From JAWLCQ01 sp041687095 (GTDB taxonomy: Bacteria; Planctomycetota; Phycisphaerae; SM23-33), in assembly GCA_041687095.1 (NCBI GenBank), contig JAWLCQ010000012.1, positions 1 to 52,104 of the forward strand: a DNA stretch of 52,104 bases, read 5' to 3'. Position numbers and translations under genes: made by a program. Below are positions 1-8,421 of this stretch, piece after piece; the first letter of the stretch is position 1, and every line of letters begins with the position of its first letter. Under the pieces are notes generated by a model. That model was not told the DNA's origin. It made no database searches and worked only from the letters and a program-made list of their open reading frames with translations.

Positions 1-93
1 CCCGCAGACCCCGAGCCCGTTTCTGTCAGTCGGATTTGCCGTTTTGAATTTGTTTCGGATTTCGGGTTTCGAGTTTCGGATTTGCCCCCCCCC
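1..93 (-). repeat. TTCGGATTT-type intergenic repeat, copy 1
   Basis: AT-richer tract of iterated TTCGGATTTCGGGTTTCGAG-like units, cut by the window edge. It is nearly identical, in reverse complement, to 4661-4751; a handful of differences are visible over about 90 bases. It lies upstream of the isomerase gene, whose ATG is at 198. No promoter is obvious between it and the gene. Confidence 0.8.
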
Positions 94-197
94 ACACACA
101 CCGCCCCGCCGGGAGAACCATTGCACGCCCCGCGCGTGCGAGTATGATTCGGACGGTTGCGAACCCCCGTCCTCGCCCACGGCAAAAGGAGCACACG

Positions 198-1604
198 ATG
201 GCCGCCCCGCAGAGCAAGTTCGCCGTCTTCTTCGGCAATCGAGGTTTCTTCCCCGCGTCGCTGCAGTCGGGCGCCCGCAAGGACATGAAGCGCGTGCTCG
301 GGAAGCTCGGGCACGACGTGCTCATGCTCGACCCCCGCGCCACCAACCACGGAGCCGTCGAAACCCCCGCCGAGGGCGAGGTCTTCGCCAACTTCCTCCG
401 CGCCCACCGCGGACAGTTCGATGGGGTCATCCTCTGCCTGCCCAACTTCGGCGACGAAACCGGCGCCGTCGCCGCCCTCCAGGACGCCGACGTCCCCATC
501 CTCGTCCACGCCTACCCCGACGAACTCGACAAGCTCGGGCCCGCCAACCGCCGCGACGCCTTCTGCGGCAAGTTCTCCGTCATGGACGTCTTCACCCAGT
601 ACGACATCCCCTTCACCACGCTCACCCCCCACGTGGTGCATCCCGACAACGCCCACTTCGCCGCCAACGTCGACTTCTTCGACCGCGTCTGCCGCGTCGT
701 CAAGGGCCTCCGCCGCAGCACCATCGGGGCCATCGGCGCCCGCACCACGCCCTTCAAGACCGTCCGCTACGACGAGATGGCCCTGCAGCGCTACGGGATC
801 ACCGTCGAGACCTTCGACCTCTCCGACGTCTTCGCCCGCGTAAAGGACACGAAGTCCACCGCCCCCGCCGTCCGCGAAAAGAAGGCCAAGCTCAAGGAAC
901 TCGCCTCCTGGAAGAACGCCCCCAAGGAGTCCCTCGACACCCTCGCCAAGCTCGGGGTCGTGCTCGACCAACTCATCGCCGACGCCCGCCTCGACGCCCT
1001 CGCCCTCCGCTGCTGGACGGAGATGCAGCAGCAGCTCGGCATATCGCCCTGCGTGCTCCTGGGCGAACTCAACGACCGGGGCATCCCCGCCGCCTGCGAG
1101 GTCGACGTCTGCAACGCCGTCACCATGCTCGCCCTGTCGCTCGCCTCGGGCAGCCCGGCGGCGTGCCTGGACTGGAACAACAACTACGGCGAGGCGCCCG
1201 ACAAGTGCATCCTCTTCCACTGCGGGCCCATCCCGCGGTCGCTCATGACCGGTCCGGGCCGCATCTCCGATCACGCCATCCTCTCCTCCGCCGTCGGGGA
1301 GGGCTGCGCCTTCGGGTGCAACGAGGGCCGCATCGCCCCCGCCCGCTTCACCTACGGCAGCATGCGGACGGAGGACGGGGAGATGGAGTTCTACCTCGGG
1401 GAGGGGCGGTTCACCGAGGACCCCATCCCCGCCGAGTTCTTCGGCTGCGCGGGCGTCGCGGAGATCCCCCACCTCCAGCAGAAGCTCCAGACGATCGGCT
1501 ACCTCGGGCACCGCCACCACGTCTCCGTCACCCCCGCCTGCGTCGCCGCCCCCGTCACCGAGGCCCTCGAACAGTACCTCGGGGCGGAGGTGACGATCCT
1601 GTGA
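198..1604 (+). CDS. L-fucose/L-arabinose isomerase-like sugar isomerase
   Basis: A 468-residue protein that looks like the FucI/AraA-type ketol-isomerase superfamily, which interconverts aldoses and ketoses using a divalent metal. The N-terminal half (about 1-180) is a Rossmann-like substrate domain. The C-terminal half has the acidic and histidine residues expected for metal binding: a glutamate near residue 275 (CWTEMQ), aspartate near 325 (LDWNNN) and histidine near 341 (LFHCGP). The ATG at 198 is preceded by AAAAGGA, so the longer upstream frame is not used. Its stop overlaps the GTG of the FGGY kinase gene, implying translational coupling and a shared pathway: isomerase then kinase, as in fucose or arabinose breakdown. 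The substrate cannot be told from sequence. Confidence 0.85.
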   Translation: MAAPQSKFAVFFGNRGFFPASLQSGARKDMKRVLGKLGHDVLMLDPRATNHGAVETPAEGEVFANFLRAHRGQFDGVILCLPNFGDETGAVAALQDADVPILVHAYPDELDKLGPANRRDAFCGKFSVMDVFTQYDIPFTTLTPHVVHPDNAHFAANVDFFDRVCRVVKGLRRSTIGAIGARTTPFKTVRYDEMALQRYGITVETFDLSDVFARVKDTKSTAPAVREKKAKLKELASWKNAPKESLDTLAKLGVVLDQLIADARLDALALRCWTEMQQQLGISPCVLLGELNDRGIPAACEVDVCNAVTMLALSLASGSPAACLDWNNNYGEAPDKCILFHCGPIPRSLMTGPGRISDHAILSSAVGEGCAFGCNEGRIAPARFTYGSMRTEDGEMEFYLGEGRFTEDPIPAEFFGCAGVAEIPHLQQKLQTIGYLGHRHHVSVTPACVAAPVTEALEQYLGAEVTIL

Positions 1605-3082
1605 GCCTGCTGGGGATCGATGTCGGAACCACGGGCGTCAAGGTCACCGCGTACGCCGTCGACGGGCGGCTGCTCGCGTCGGCGTACCGCGAGTACGCCG
1701 TGCAGTCCCCCCGCCCCCACACCGCCGAACTGGACTCCTCCGCCGTCCTGCAGCACGTCCTGGACGCCATCGCCGCCACCGCCGCCGCCACCGGCGAGGA
1801 CGCGGTGACCGCCCTGTGCGTCAGCTCCATGGGCGAGGCCATGACCCCCGTCGCCCGCGACGGGACCGTCCTGGGCAGCGCGATCCTGCACGTGGACCCG
1901 CGCGGGGAGGAGTGCGTCGAGCGCCTCCGCGAGCGGATCGGGCAGGAGCGGTTCTACGCGATCAACCCCAACGTGCTGGGCGTGAACTACTCCGCCCCCA
2001 AGCTGTGCTGGCGGAGAGACCACGAGGGCGACCTCTACGCGCGGGCGGACCGCTTCCTGCTCTGGGGCGACCTCGTCGGAGTCGCCCTCGGATGCGAGGC
2101 GGTGACCAGCCCCTCGCTCGCCAACCGCACGCTCCTGATGGACATCCGCCGCGAGGACTGGTCGGACGAGCTGCTGGAGGCGACGGGGATCGAGCGTGAG
2201 AAGCTCCCACGGATCGTCCCGGCCGGGACCGTCGCGGGGGAGGTCTCCGCCTCCGCCGCGGCACGCTGCGGGCTGCGGGCGGGCGTGCGGGTGGTGGTCG
2301 GGGGGCACGACCAGGCGCTCAACGCCCTGGGGGCCGGGGCGATCGACCCGGGCCAGAGCGTCTGCGGGATCGGGACCGTCGAGTGCACCACGCCCGTGTA
2401 CGATCACATCCCGCCCGCGGGGACGATGCTCCGCTACGGGCTCAACGTCGAGCACCACGTGCTGCCCGATCGCTACGTGTCGTTCCTGTACAACCAGGCC
2501 GGTTCGCTGGTGCGGTGGTTCCGCGACACCTTCGCCGCCGCCGACCGCCGGGGGGCGGGGGCGGGCGAGGACCTCTACGCCGCGCTCTTCGCCGAGATGC
2601 CCCCCCGCCCCGCGGACGTGCTGGTGGTCCCGCAATTCGAGATGACCGGCCCGCCGCACTTTGCCCCCGGGGGGCGGGGAACGATCCACGGCCTGCACGC
2701 CGACACCTCGCGGGGGGAGATCCTGCGGGCGATTCTGGAGGGCGAGACGTTCTACTTCGTCGAGCTTCTCGACGCGCTGCACTCGCTGGGGATCGACACG
2801 TCGGAGTTCCTCGCCACCGGCGGGGGCGCGAAGTCCGACGCGTGGCTGCAGCTCAAGTCCGACATCCTCAACACCCCCTTCGCCCGCCCGGTGAACACCG
2901 AGTGCGGAACGGCGGGGGCGGCGATCCTGGCGGGGTTGGGGACGGGGGTCTACGCATCGGCGAACGAGGCGACGGAACAGTTCGTCCGCATCGAGCGCCG
3001 CTTTGAACCGAGACAGGCGATGCACGAGGCGTACCGGGAACGCTACGCGCGCTATCGCGAACTGTGCGGGCGACTGGGGTAG
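1601..3082 (+). CDS. FGGY-family carbohydrate kinase
   Basis: A 493-residue sugar kinase that would phosphorylate a pentulose, hexulose or polyol with ATP in the cytoplasm. The phosphate-binding motif GIDVGTTGVK sits at residues 5-14. The C-terminal ATPase-fold motifs VVGGHDQALNALGAG and ATGGGAKSDAWLQL are both present, and the length is normal for xylulokinase and fuculokinase relatives. The start is a GTG at 1601 that overlaps the isomerase stop (GTGA), so the pair is probably translated together. The isomerase-kinase arrangement suggests that this kinase takes the ketose made by the upstream enzyme. Fuculokinase, ribulokinase and xylulokinase activities cannot be separated by eye. Confidence 0.9.
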   Translation: MSLLGIDVGTTGVKVTAYAVDGRLLASAYREYAVQSPRPHTAELDSSAVLQHVLDAIAATAAATGEDAVTALCVSSMGEAMTPVARDGTVLGSAILHVDPRGEECVERLRERIGQERFYAINPNVLGVNYSAPKLCWRRDHEGDLYARADRFLLWGDLVGVALGCEAVTSPSLANRTLLMDIRREDWSDELLEATGIEREKLPRIVPAGTVAGEVSASAAARCGLRAGVRVVVGGHDQALNALGAGAIDPGQSVCGIGTVECTTPVYDHIPPAGTMLRYGLNVEHHVLPDRYVSFLYNQAGSLVRWFRDTFAAADRRGAGAGEDLYAALFAEMPPRPADVLVVPQFEMTGPPHFAPGGRGTIHGLHADTSRGEILRAILEGETFYFVELLDALHSLGIDTSEFLATGGGAKSDAWLQLKSDILNTPFARPVNTECGTAGAAILAGLGTGVYASANEATEQFVRIERRFEPRQAMHEAYRERYARYRELCGRLG

Positions 3083-3175
3083 GTGATGAAGAGACAGCCC
3101 CTCGGGGAGAGGCGCCCAGGCAGCGGGCGGTGAGGGGGTCCTCCGATCACCAGCACGCTCCCGAACTCGCCTCGG

Positions 3176-3262
3176 GCAATGCCCACGGGACAAGCCCCAA
3201 CGGGGCGGTCCCGTGGGACGGTCCCACGGGGCTGGACAGCGCCCCGTGGGCATTGTCCGCTG
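3176..3262. repeat. REP-A palindrome pair between convergent genes
   Basis: Two stem-loops face each other. The first has stems CCCACGGGAC (3182-3191) and GTCCCGTGGG (3208-3217). The second, inverted, has CCCACGGGGC (3223-3232) and GCCCCGTGGG (3241-3250) followed by CATTGTCC. The A-to-G change in one arm is matched by T-to-C in the other, keeping the stem. The same family flanks the transposase gene at 8559-9083. It lies between the converging kinase and radical SAM genes. Confidence 0.85.
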
Positions 3263-3297
3263 CAAGATCGGGAGCCACCGGTCTGCGGGAGGCGCCC

Positions 3298-3357
3298 CCT
3301 CATCTGTCCCTCGACTTCGCTCGGGACATCTTCTCCCCCAGGGGAGAAGGGTTCGAC
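3298..3357. repeat. CTCGGGACATCTTCTCCCC-type repeat
   Basis: A tract reading ccctcgacttcgctcgggac followed by a TCTCCCC/GGGGAGA hairpin. A diverged copy is at about 17671-17730 (gctgcgctcgggcacctctc, then ccccgggggag). It ends just before the radical SAM stop codon and might serve as a transcription end, but no T-run follows. Confidence 0.5.
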
Positions 3358-3362
3358 CCTCC

Positions 3363-4532
3363 TCACCTTCCCGCGCTTCGCTCGAACAGCGGATTCCCCG
3401 GGGTGCTCGTCGGTCCGCAGTTGCAGAGGTAGTTGCCCGGGGCCATGCCCATCGCTTCGCCCAGGGCGTCCCAGGTCGCGGCCGTCCCGTGGCAGACGCT
3501 CACGGGGGTGCGGGGCGAAAGCTCCCGCACGGTTTCGATGCAGAAGCGGTAGATCTCCTGGTGCGTCGCCTCGTCGAAGGGCCCGCAGCCCTGCCCCGCC
3601 AGCCGCTCCTTCGCCGCCTCCGCCCCCGCCAGCGCGCCCGGGTCCAGCAGGTCCGCGGGCAGGAGGCGGAGCAGATCGGCGTAGCCGAACCATCCGAGCA
3701 GTTCGAGCGTCACGAGGTCGGGGCTCGCCGCCGCGAACAGCCGCTCGAACAGCTCGCGGTACTCCGCCCGCCAGTTCCGCACGGGCACGATGGGGCTCAG
3801 GCGGGCGCGGACGGTGTACCCGGCCGCCTGGCAGCGGCGCATGGCGTCGATGCGCTGGCCCATGCTGGCGGCCCGGCGGTCCACCAGCCGCGACGGGGTG
3901 TCCGAACTCAGCGACCAGGAGATGATCGTCCGCCCGCGGTGCGGGAGGTTCAGGAGCGAGTCGACGTTGTCGCTCTTGGTGAAGAGCATGAGGTAGCGGT
4001 TGTCCTCCCGCGCGAAGCGGCGGACGAGGGGAGGGATCGCGTCGTACTCGGGCTCGAAGGGCGGCAGGTCCGTCATGTTGCTGTACTTGTACAGCGTCTG
4101 GGCGGGGTGGGCGGCGAAGACGGCATCGAGGCCCGCGACCAGCCGCTCGACGTCCAGGGCGAAGAGGATGAACCGCCCGAACCCGCAGTAGCTGCAGCGG
4201 AAGGGGCAGCCCTGGACGAGGTTGAGCGAGATCGCCGACTGGCAGTGGCCCTTGGTGGCGGCGGCCTCGGAGGCGGCGTCGCGGGAGAAATAGTACCACG
4301 ACTCGCGCTGCGTTTCCCACGTCGTGAACGCGATGATCGCGTCGTCGCCGAACTCGTCCTTCCCGTGCCGCCGGTTCCCGATCGCGCGGATATCGTCCAG
4401 CGTGATATCGCGAAGCTGGCGGATGTCGTCGCACCGGAAGTGCGGCAGCATGGCCGCGAGGCGGCGGCGGCAGTTGTCCTGCTCGTAGACGGCCGGATCG
4501 ACATAGATCGCGCGGGCGGGGATGTCCAGCAT
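3363..4532 (-). CDS. Radical SAM protein, spore photoproduct lyase-like
   Basis: A 389-residue protein. The cluster motif CPFRCSYC (Cys109, Cys113, Cys116) binds the 4Fe-4S cluster used to cleave S-adenosylmethionine. The preceding stretch, with a WYYFSRDAA segment and GHCQSAISLNLVQG, resembles SplB/spore-photolyase-family proteins, and the C-terminal SLSSDTPSRLV and SPIVPVRNWRAEY fit the same fold. Family members repair thymine photoproducts or act on unknown substrates. A non-sporulating planctomycete-like host makes the classical role uncertain. Two further cysteines near the C-terminus (LCNCGPT) might bind metal. The gene is single and faces the kinase gene. Start ATG at 4532. Confidence 0.8.
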   Translation of the reverse strand: MLDIPARAIYVDPAVYEQDNCRRRLAAMLPHFRCDDIRQLRDITLDDIRAIGNRRHGKDEFGDDAIIAFTTWETQRESWYYFSRDAASEAAATKGHCQSAISLNLVQGCPFRCSYCGFGRFILFALDVERLVAGLDAVFAAHPAQTLYKYSNMTDLPPFEPEYDAIPPLVRRFAREDNRYLMLFTKSDNVDSLLNLPHRGRTIISWSLSSDTPSRLVDRRAASMGQRIDAMRRCQAAGYTVRARLSPIVPVRNWRAEYRELFERLFAAASPDLVTLELLGWFGYADLLRLLPADLLDPGALAGAEAAKERLAGQGCGPFDEATHQEIYRFCIETVRELSPRTPVSVCHGTAATWDALGEAMGMAPGNYLCNCGPTSTPGNPLFERSAGR

Positions 4533-4660
4533 GCGTCATCCTTTCGCTCGGTGCCGTTTGGCAGTGTACACAACGGCCCCGGGCGGGAACACCGGAATTT
4601 TGAGGAGGCGGGGCGTGGCCGGTTTTCGGTGGGGCTTTTTGGCCACGGCATCGCGCGTGG

Positions 4661-4865
4661 GGGGGGCCAAATCCGAAACTCGAAACCCGAAATCCGAAAC
4701 AAATTCAAAACGGCAAATCCGAATGACAGAAACGGGCTTCGGGTCTGCGGGAGGCGGCCACGCAAGCGAAGCGTCCCGTGGCGGGGCCGCGTTTGGGCTT
4801 TTTCGGTCCTTCGGATTTCGGATTTGTTTCGGATTTCGTGCTTCGGATTTCGGATTTCGACGATC
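4661..4865 (+). repeat. TTCGGATTT-type intergenic repeats, copies 2 and 3
   Basis: Positions 4661-4751 are a near-perfect inverted copy of 1-93. Positions 4797-4862 carry further units (TTCGGATTTCGGATTTG and relatives) in the opposite direction, so copies 2 and 3 can fold on each other. The rest of the 526-base gap up to the gene at 5059 holds only the promoter at 4962-4990. Confidence 0.8.
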
Positions 4866-4961
4866 CAGGCGGGTTCCGGGTGCCATCCAACCCTCCCCGC
4901 CCGGGGCGCCACCGTCTTTCGGCCACACCCGGGGCGGGCGGCTTTTTGTCCTTCCCCACCG

Positions 4962-4990
4962 TTGACTTACGACGCGCGGGGGCATATCCT
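4962..4990 (+). promoter_or_regulatory. Predicted sigma70-type promoter of the secreted protein gene
   Basis: TTGACT (4962-4967), a 17-base spacer, then TATCCT (4985-4990). The predicted transcript would start near 4997 and leave a leader of about 60 bases before the ATG at 5059. Confidence 0.55.
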
Positions 4991-5058
4991 CACACCTGTC
5001 GGTGACGCGGTTTACCCCCCGTCGGAATCGCCAGACGTACCCCAACAGGAGCCGGCCG

Positions 5059-5727
5059 ATGAAACGGATGCTGTCTTTGCTGCTCGTCACGGTGGTGGGA
5101 CTGAGCGTTCTCACCTCCGGGGCCCTCACCGCCCCCACCCCCTCCCCCGTTCCCATGGAGTGGGAGCTGACCTTCACCCCGGTCACCGCCCCCCGCCCGG
5201 TCCGCTTCCGCCCCCCCGGGGCGTCGGAGGACCAGACCTACTGGTACGTCGTCTTCACCGTCACCAACACGACGGGCGAGGACCAGGTGTACATCCCCGA
5301 GTTCACCCTCTACACCGACACCGGGCAGGTCCTCAACGCCGGGCAGGGCGTGCCCACCGGCGTGTTCGCCAAGGTCAAGGAGATGTACAACCTCCCCCTG
5401 ATGCGGGACATGACGAGCATCACCGGGCGGCTGCTGCAGGGCCGCGACAACGCCCGCACGGGCGTGGCGATCTTCCGGGACATCGACCCCAACGCGGCGA
5501 GCTTCGAGATCTTCGTCGGGGGCCTGAGCGGGGAAACGGTGCTGGTGCAACTGCCCCGCCCCGTCGAGGTGACGGAGACGACGGTCGAGGGCGACGTGCG
5601 GACGGTCGAGCGGGATTCGATCTCGCTGATCAAGACGCTGCAGCTCTCCTTCCGCATGCCCGGGGAGGCGGCCGCGAGGTTCGTGACCGAGCCCAAGCTC
5701 GTCAAGCGAATGTGGGTCATGCGGTGA
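5059..5727 (+). CDS. Predicted secreted protein of unknown function
   Basis: A 222-residue protein with a clear signal peptide: MKR, a hydrophobic core (MLSLLLVTVVGLSVLTSG) and a likely cleavage near residues 24-27. The mature part looks beta-rich, with a Trp/Tyr/Phe strand (YWYVVFTVTNTTGEDQVYIP) typical of small immunoglobulin-like or DUF-type periplasmic domains; no catalytic motif was recognised. The ATG at 5059 follows ACAGGA at a good distance, and an upstream in-frame start at 5002 lacks this. The gene has its own predicted promoter and sits before rpmA, which has a separate promoter, so they are probably not one operon. Confidence 0.75.
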   Translation: MKRMLSLLLVTVVGLSVLTSGALTAPTPSPVPMEWELTFTPVTAPRPVRFRPPGASEDQTYWYVVFTVTNTTGEDQVYIPEFTLYTDTGQVLNAGQGVPTGVFAKVKEMYNLPLMRDMTSITGRLLQGRDNARTGVAIFRDIDPNAASFEIFVGGLSGETVLVQLPRPVEVTETTVEGDVRTVERDSISLIKTLQLSFRMPGEAAARFVTEPKLVKRMWVMR

Positions 5728-5740
5728 CGGAAAAAGAGAG

Positions 5741-5769
5741 TTGACCCCCGCGGGGCGACTGGGTAGGAT
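5741..5769 (+). promoter_or_regulatory. Predicted rpmA promoter
   Basis: TTGACC (5741-5746), exactly 17 bases, then TAGGAT (5764-5769). The leader to the ATG at 5836 contains a short GC hairpin (GCGCCCC GGC GGGGCGC, about 5797-5814) just before the Shine-Dalgarno TTGGAG. The hairpin might adjust translation, which is inference. Confidence 0.6.
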
Positions 5770-5835
5770 GAGGGACTCTCTGGAAGTGAAACCTGCGCGC
5801 CCCGGCGGGGCGCCTCGAACTTGGAGTATTGCATC

Positions 5836-6069
5836 ATGGCACATAAAAAGGGACAGGGCTCGACGCGGAACGGGCGCGACAGCCGGGCGCAGCGTCTGGG
5901 CGTGAAGACGTACGGCGGCGAGCGGGTGCACACGGGCTGCATCATCCTCCGGCAGCGCGGCACGCCGTTCAAGCCGGGCCACAACGTCGGCCGGGGCCGC
6001 GACGACACCCTCTTCGCCCTCGCCGAAGGGACCGTGACCTTCCGCGGGCGGTTCGTGGACGTCATCTAG
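5836..6069 (+). CDS. rpmA: 50S ribosomal protein L27
   Basis: A 77-residue ribosomal protein that starts with the hallmark MAHKKGQGSTRNGRDS and keeps RLGVK, GTPFKPGHNVGRGRDDTLFA and a G-V-F ending. L27 sits at the peptidyl transferase centre of the large subunit, and the flexible N-terminus helps place tRNA. The ATG at 5836 gives the conserved N-terminus without the processed leader known from Firmicutes; the ATG five codons earlier would add residues absent from the family. The usual upstream partner rplU (L21) is missing here. Downstream lies a strong terminator and then obgE, the common rpmA-obg order. Confidence 0.96.
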   Translation: MAHKKGQGSTRNGRDSRAQRLGVKTYGGERVHTGCIILRQRGTPFKPGHNVGRGRDDTLFALAEGTVTFRGRFVDVI

Positions 6070-6098
6070 ATCCGCGAGCGAAACGAAAAACGTTCAGG

Positions 6099-6130
6099 AG
6101 GACGGCGCTGACGCGCCGTCCTTTTTCTTT
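6099..6130 (+). terminator. Rho-independent terminator after rpmA
   Basis: A perfect 10-bp stem AGGACGGCGC / GCGCCGTCCT with a four-base loop TGAC, followed directly by TTTTCTTT. It lies 30 bases after the rpmA stop, so rpmA is transcribed largely apart from obgE. It is the clearest intrinsic terminator in the window. Confidence 0.9.
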
Positions 6131-6307
6131 CCCCCCCGGCCCCCGGGCCCGGGAGCATTGGGTCCGGCAACCGGCTCCTATCACCGCATGCACAGGCGAG
6201 AACGGTTACGGGATCCGCAGATCCTGCATCCCTGCCTTCTCCGGCAGGGACGACGAATTGCGTCGATGCCATTGGCTCGACAGGAAGCGATCCGAAGAAG
6301 GAATGAA

Positions 6308-7417
6308 ATGAAAGAGACACACCTCGGCAAGGCGATGTTCGTCGACGAGGTGGACATCGTCGTGATCGGCGGGGCAGGCGGCGACGGCTGCGTGGCCTTC
6401 CGGCGCGAGCGATTCGTCCCCCACGGGGGCCCCTCGGGCGGGAACGGCGGGGACGGGGGGAGCGTCTACCTCCTCGCCGACCCCCAGTACAACACCCTCC
6501 AGCACCTCGCGGGGCACCACCACTGGCGGGCGGAGCGCGGCGTGCACGGGCAGGGCAAGGACTGCCACGGGAAGCGGGGCAAGGACCTCCACGTCCCCGT
6601 GCCCCCCGGGACCATCATCCGCGACGTCGAGCGGGGCATCATCCTCAAGGACCTCGCCACCCCCGGGGAGTCCATCTGCGTCGCCGCCGGGGGGAACGGG
6701 GGCAAGGGCAACACCGCCTTCAAGAGCCCCACGCTCCAGGCCCCCCGCATCGCCGAGCCCGGGGAGCCCGGGCAGCAGCGCCACCTGCACCTCGAACTCA
6801 AGCTGATGGCCGACGTCGGGCTCGTGGGCCTGCCCAACGCGGGCAAGAGCACGCTCATCTCCCGCTGCTCGCACGCCCGCCCCAAGATCGCCGCCTACCC
6901 CTTCACCACGCTGCACCCCTCGCTGGGGATCGTCGAACTCAGCGGGGAGCGGCGGTTCGTGATGGCAGACATCCCCGGGCTGATCGCCGGGGCCCACACC
7001 GGGGCGGGCCTGGGCGACGAGTTCCTCCGCCACGTCGAACGCACCCGCGTGCTCGTGCACGTGATCGACATCGTCCCCCCCGACCGCGACCCCGTCGCCG
7101 ACTACCGCGCCATCCGCGCCGAACTCGAGCAGTACTCCTCCGCCCTCGCCGCCAAGCCCGAGATCATCGCCGCCAACAAGATGGACCTCACCGGCGCCGA
7201 CCAGGCCCTCGCCGCCTTCCGCCGCAAGATCAAACGCGAGGTCGTCCCCATCAGCGGGGCGACGGGCCGCGGCATCGACGTGCTCACCGAACGCGTCTGG
7301 GCCCTGCTCGCGGAACTCCAACGCTCCGAAACCGCCGCCGCCCTCACCGCCGCCCGCAAGTCCGCCCCCCGCGTCCGGCCCCAGGACCGATGGCAGGAGG
7401 ATCCCCATGAGTCTTGA
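6308..7417 (+). CDS. obgE: GTPase Obg/CgtA
   Basis: A 369-residue GTPase that acts in late 50S ribosome assembly and stress control. The glycine-rich Obg domain spans about 10-165 (GGAGGDGCVAFRRERFVPHGGPSGG). The G domain follows with P-loop GLPNAGKST at 174-182, G3 DIPGLIAGAHTGAGLG, G4 NKMD and G5 SG. There is no C-terminal OCT domain beyond a short basic tail, as in many short Obg proteins. The ATG at 6308 has AAGGAAT upstream; an in-frame ATG nine codons later (MFVDEV) is possible. The last 11 bases overlap coaX, so the two are probably co-transcribed and coupled. Confidence 0.95.
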   Translation: MKETHLGKAMFVDEVDIVVIGGAGGDGCVAFRRERFVPHGGPSGGNGGDGGSVYLLADPQYNTLQHLAGHHHWRAERGVHGQGKDCHGKRGKDLHVPVPPGTIIRDVERGIILKDLATPGESICVAAGGNGGKGNTAFKSPTLQAPRIAEPGEPGQQRHLHLELKLMADVGLVGLPNAGKSTLISRCSHARPKIAAYPFTTLHPSLGIVELSGERRFVMADIPGLIAGAHTGAGLGDEFLRHVERTRVLVHVIDIVPPDRDPVADYRAIRAELEQYSSALAAKPEIIAANKMDLTGADQALAAFRRKIKREVVPISGATGRGIDVLTERVWALLAELQRSETAAALTAARKSAPRVRPQDRWQEDPHES

Positions 7418-8195
7418 GACCATTCCCAGCGTGTTGGCCTGCGACGTCGGCAACTCGGCCGTGCGGATCGCCCACGTCAAGGGCGAGGAGGTCGAGGACT
7501 ACGCCCGCTTCGCCGTGGGCGACCTCGGGCAACTCGGGTCCGCCATCGCCGAACTGTGGGCCCGCCTGCCCGACCCCAAGAAGCTCGTCGCCTGCAGCGT
7601 CAACCCCGCCGCCCTCAAGGCCCTCGAAGCCGCCGTCTCCGACACCCTCCACGTCGACGTCCTCGTCATCGGACGCGACCTGCCCCTGCCCATCGACACC
7701 GAACTGACGAACCCCGAAAGCGTCGGGGCCGACCGCGTCTGCGCCGCCGCCGCCGCGTTCGACCGCCTCGGCGTCGCCTGCGTGGTGGGCGACTTCGGAA
7801 CCGCGACGACGATCGACTGCGTGAGCGACGAGGGCGTGTTCCTCGGGGGCGCGATCCTGCCCGGGCTGCAGATGGCCGCCGACGCCCTCAACCAGCGGAC
7901 CGCCCAACTGCCCCCCGTCACGCTCCGCGACCCCGACTGGACCTACGGGCGCGACACGCAGCAGGCCATCGTCGGGGGCATCGTCTTCGGCGCGCGCGGG
8001 GCCCTGCGCGAACTCGTCGAGGCCTACGCCACCGACCTGGGCAGTTGGCCGCTCGTGATCCTCACCGGCTCCCACGCCCCCCTCGTCTGCCCCCATCCCG
8101 GCGAAAACGGGATCGTCCAGGCCATCGTCCCCGACCTCGTCCTCCGCGGCGTCGCCATGGCGTACTACCGCTTCCTGATCAACCGGGCAAGGTAA
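7407..8195 (+). CDS. coaX: Type III pantothenate kinase
   Basis: A 262-residue cytoplasmic enzyme for the first step of coenzyme A synthesis, ATP-dependent phosphorylation of pantothenate. The type III signature is complete: DVGNSAVRIA near the N-terminus, ESVGADRVCAAAAA, the phosphate-binding DFGTATTIDCV and GGAILPGLQM. The length is normal. The ATG lies within the end of obgE (11-base overlap) behind GGCAGGAGG, an excellent ribosome site. Thirteen bases after the stop begins a long octamer repeat array, so the transcript probably ends in repeat DNA. Confidence 0.94.
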   Translation: MSLETIPSVLACDVGNSAVRIAHVKGEEVEDYARFAVGDLGQLGSAIAELWARLPDPKKLVACSVNPAALKALEAAVSDTLHVDVLVIGRDLPLPIDTELTNPESVGADRVCAAAAAFDRLGVACVVGDFGTATTIDCVSDEGVFLGGAILPGLQMAADALNQRTAQLPPVTLRDPDWTYGRDTQQAIVGGIVFGARGALRELVEAYATDLGSWPLVILTGSHAPLVCPHPGENGIVQAIVPDLVLRGVAMAYYRFLINRAR

Positions 8196-8207
8196 GGCTG
8201 GGGAGTA

Positions 8208-8368
8208 GTTGACTGGTTGACTGGTTGATTGGTTGACTGGTTGACTGGTTGATTGGTTGATTGGTTGATTGGTTGATTGGTTGACTGGTGATTGGTTGAC
8301 TGGTTGATTGGTTGATTGGTTGACTGGTTGATTGGTTGACTGGTTGATTGGTTGACTGGTTCATTGGT
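8208..8368 (+). repeat. (TTGAYTGG)n octamer array
   Basis: About 160 bases made of eight-base units alternating TTGACTGG and TTGATTGG, with one unit one base short (near 8289) and a final TTCATTGG. Related octamers occur at 44127-44176 and, inverted, at 44249-44300. The order of C and T variants is irregular. An eight-base period is not a multiple of three, so the open frames through it are not evidence for a gene. Confidence 0.95.
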
Positions 8369-8421
8369 GACGGGTCCGCGGATCGACCCGTAACTGACTG
8401 ACCGATACCGGACTCGCCCCT

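Noticed and set aside
8208..8368. CRISPR-like appearance of the octamer array
   Set aside because: Units are eight bases without spacers, so this is a simple tandem repeat.
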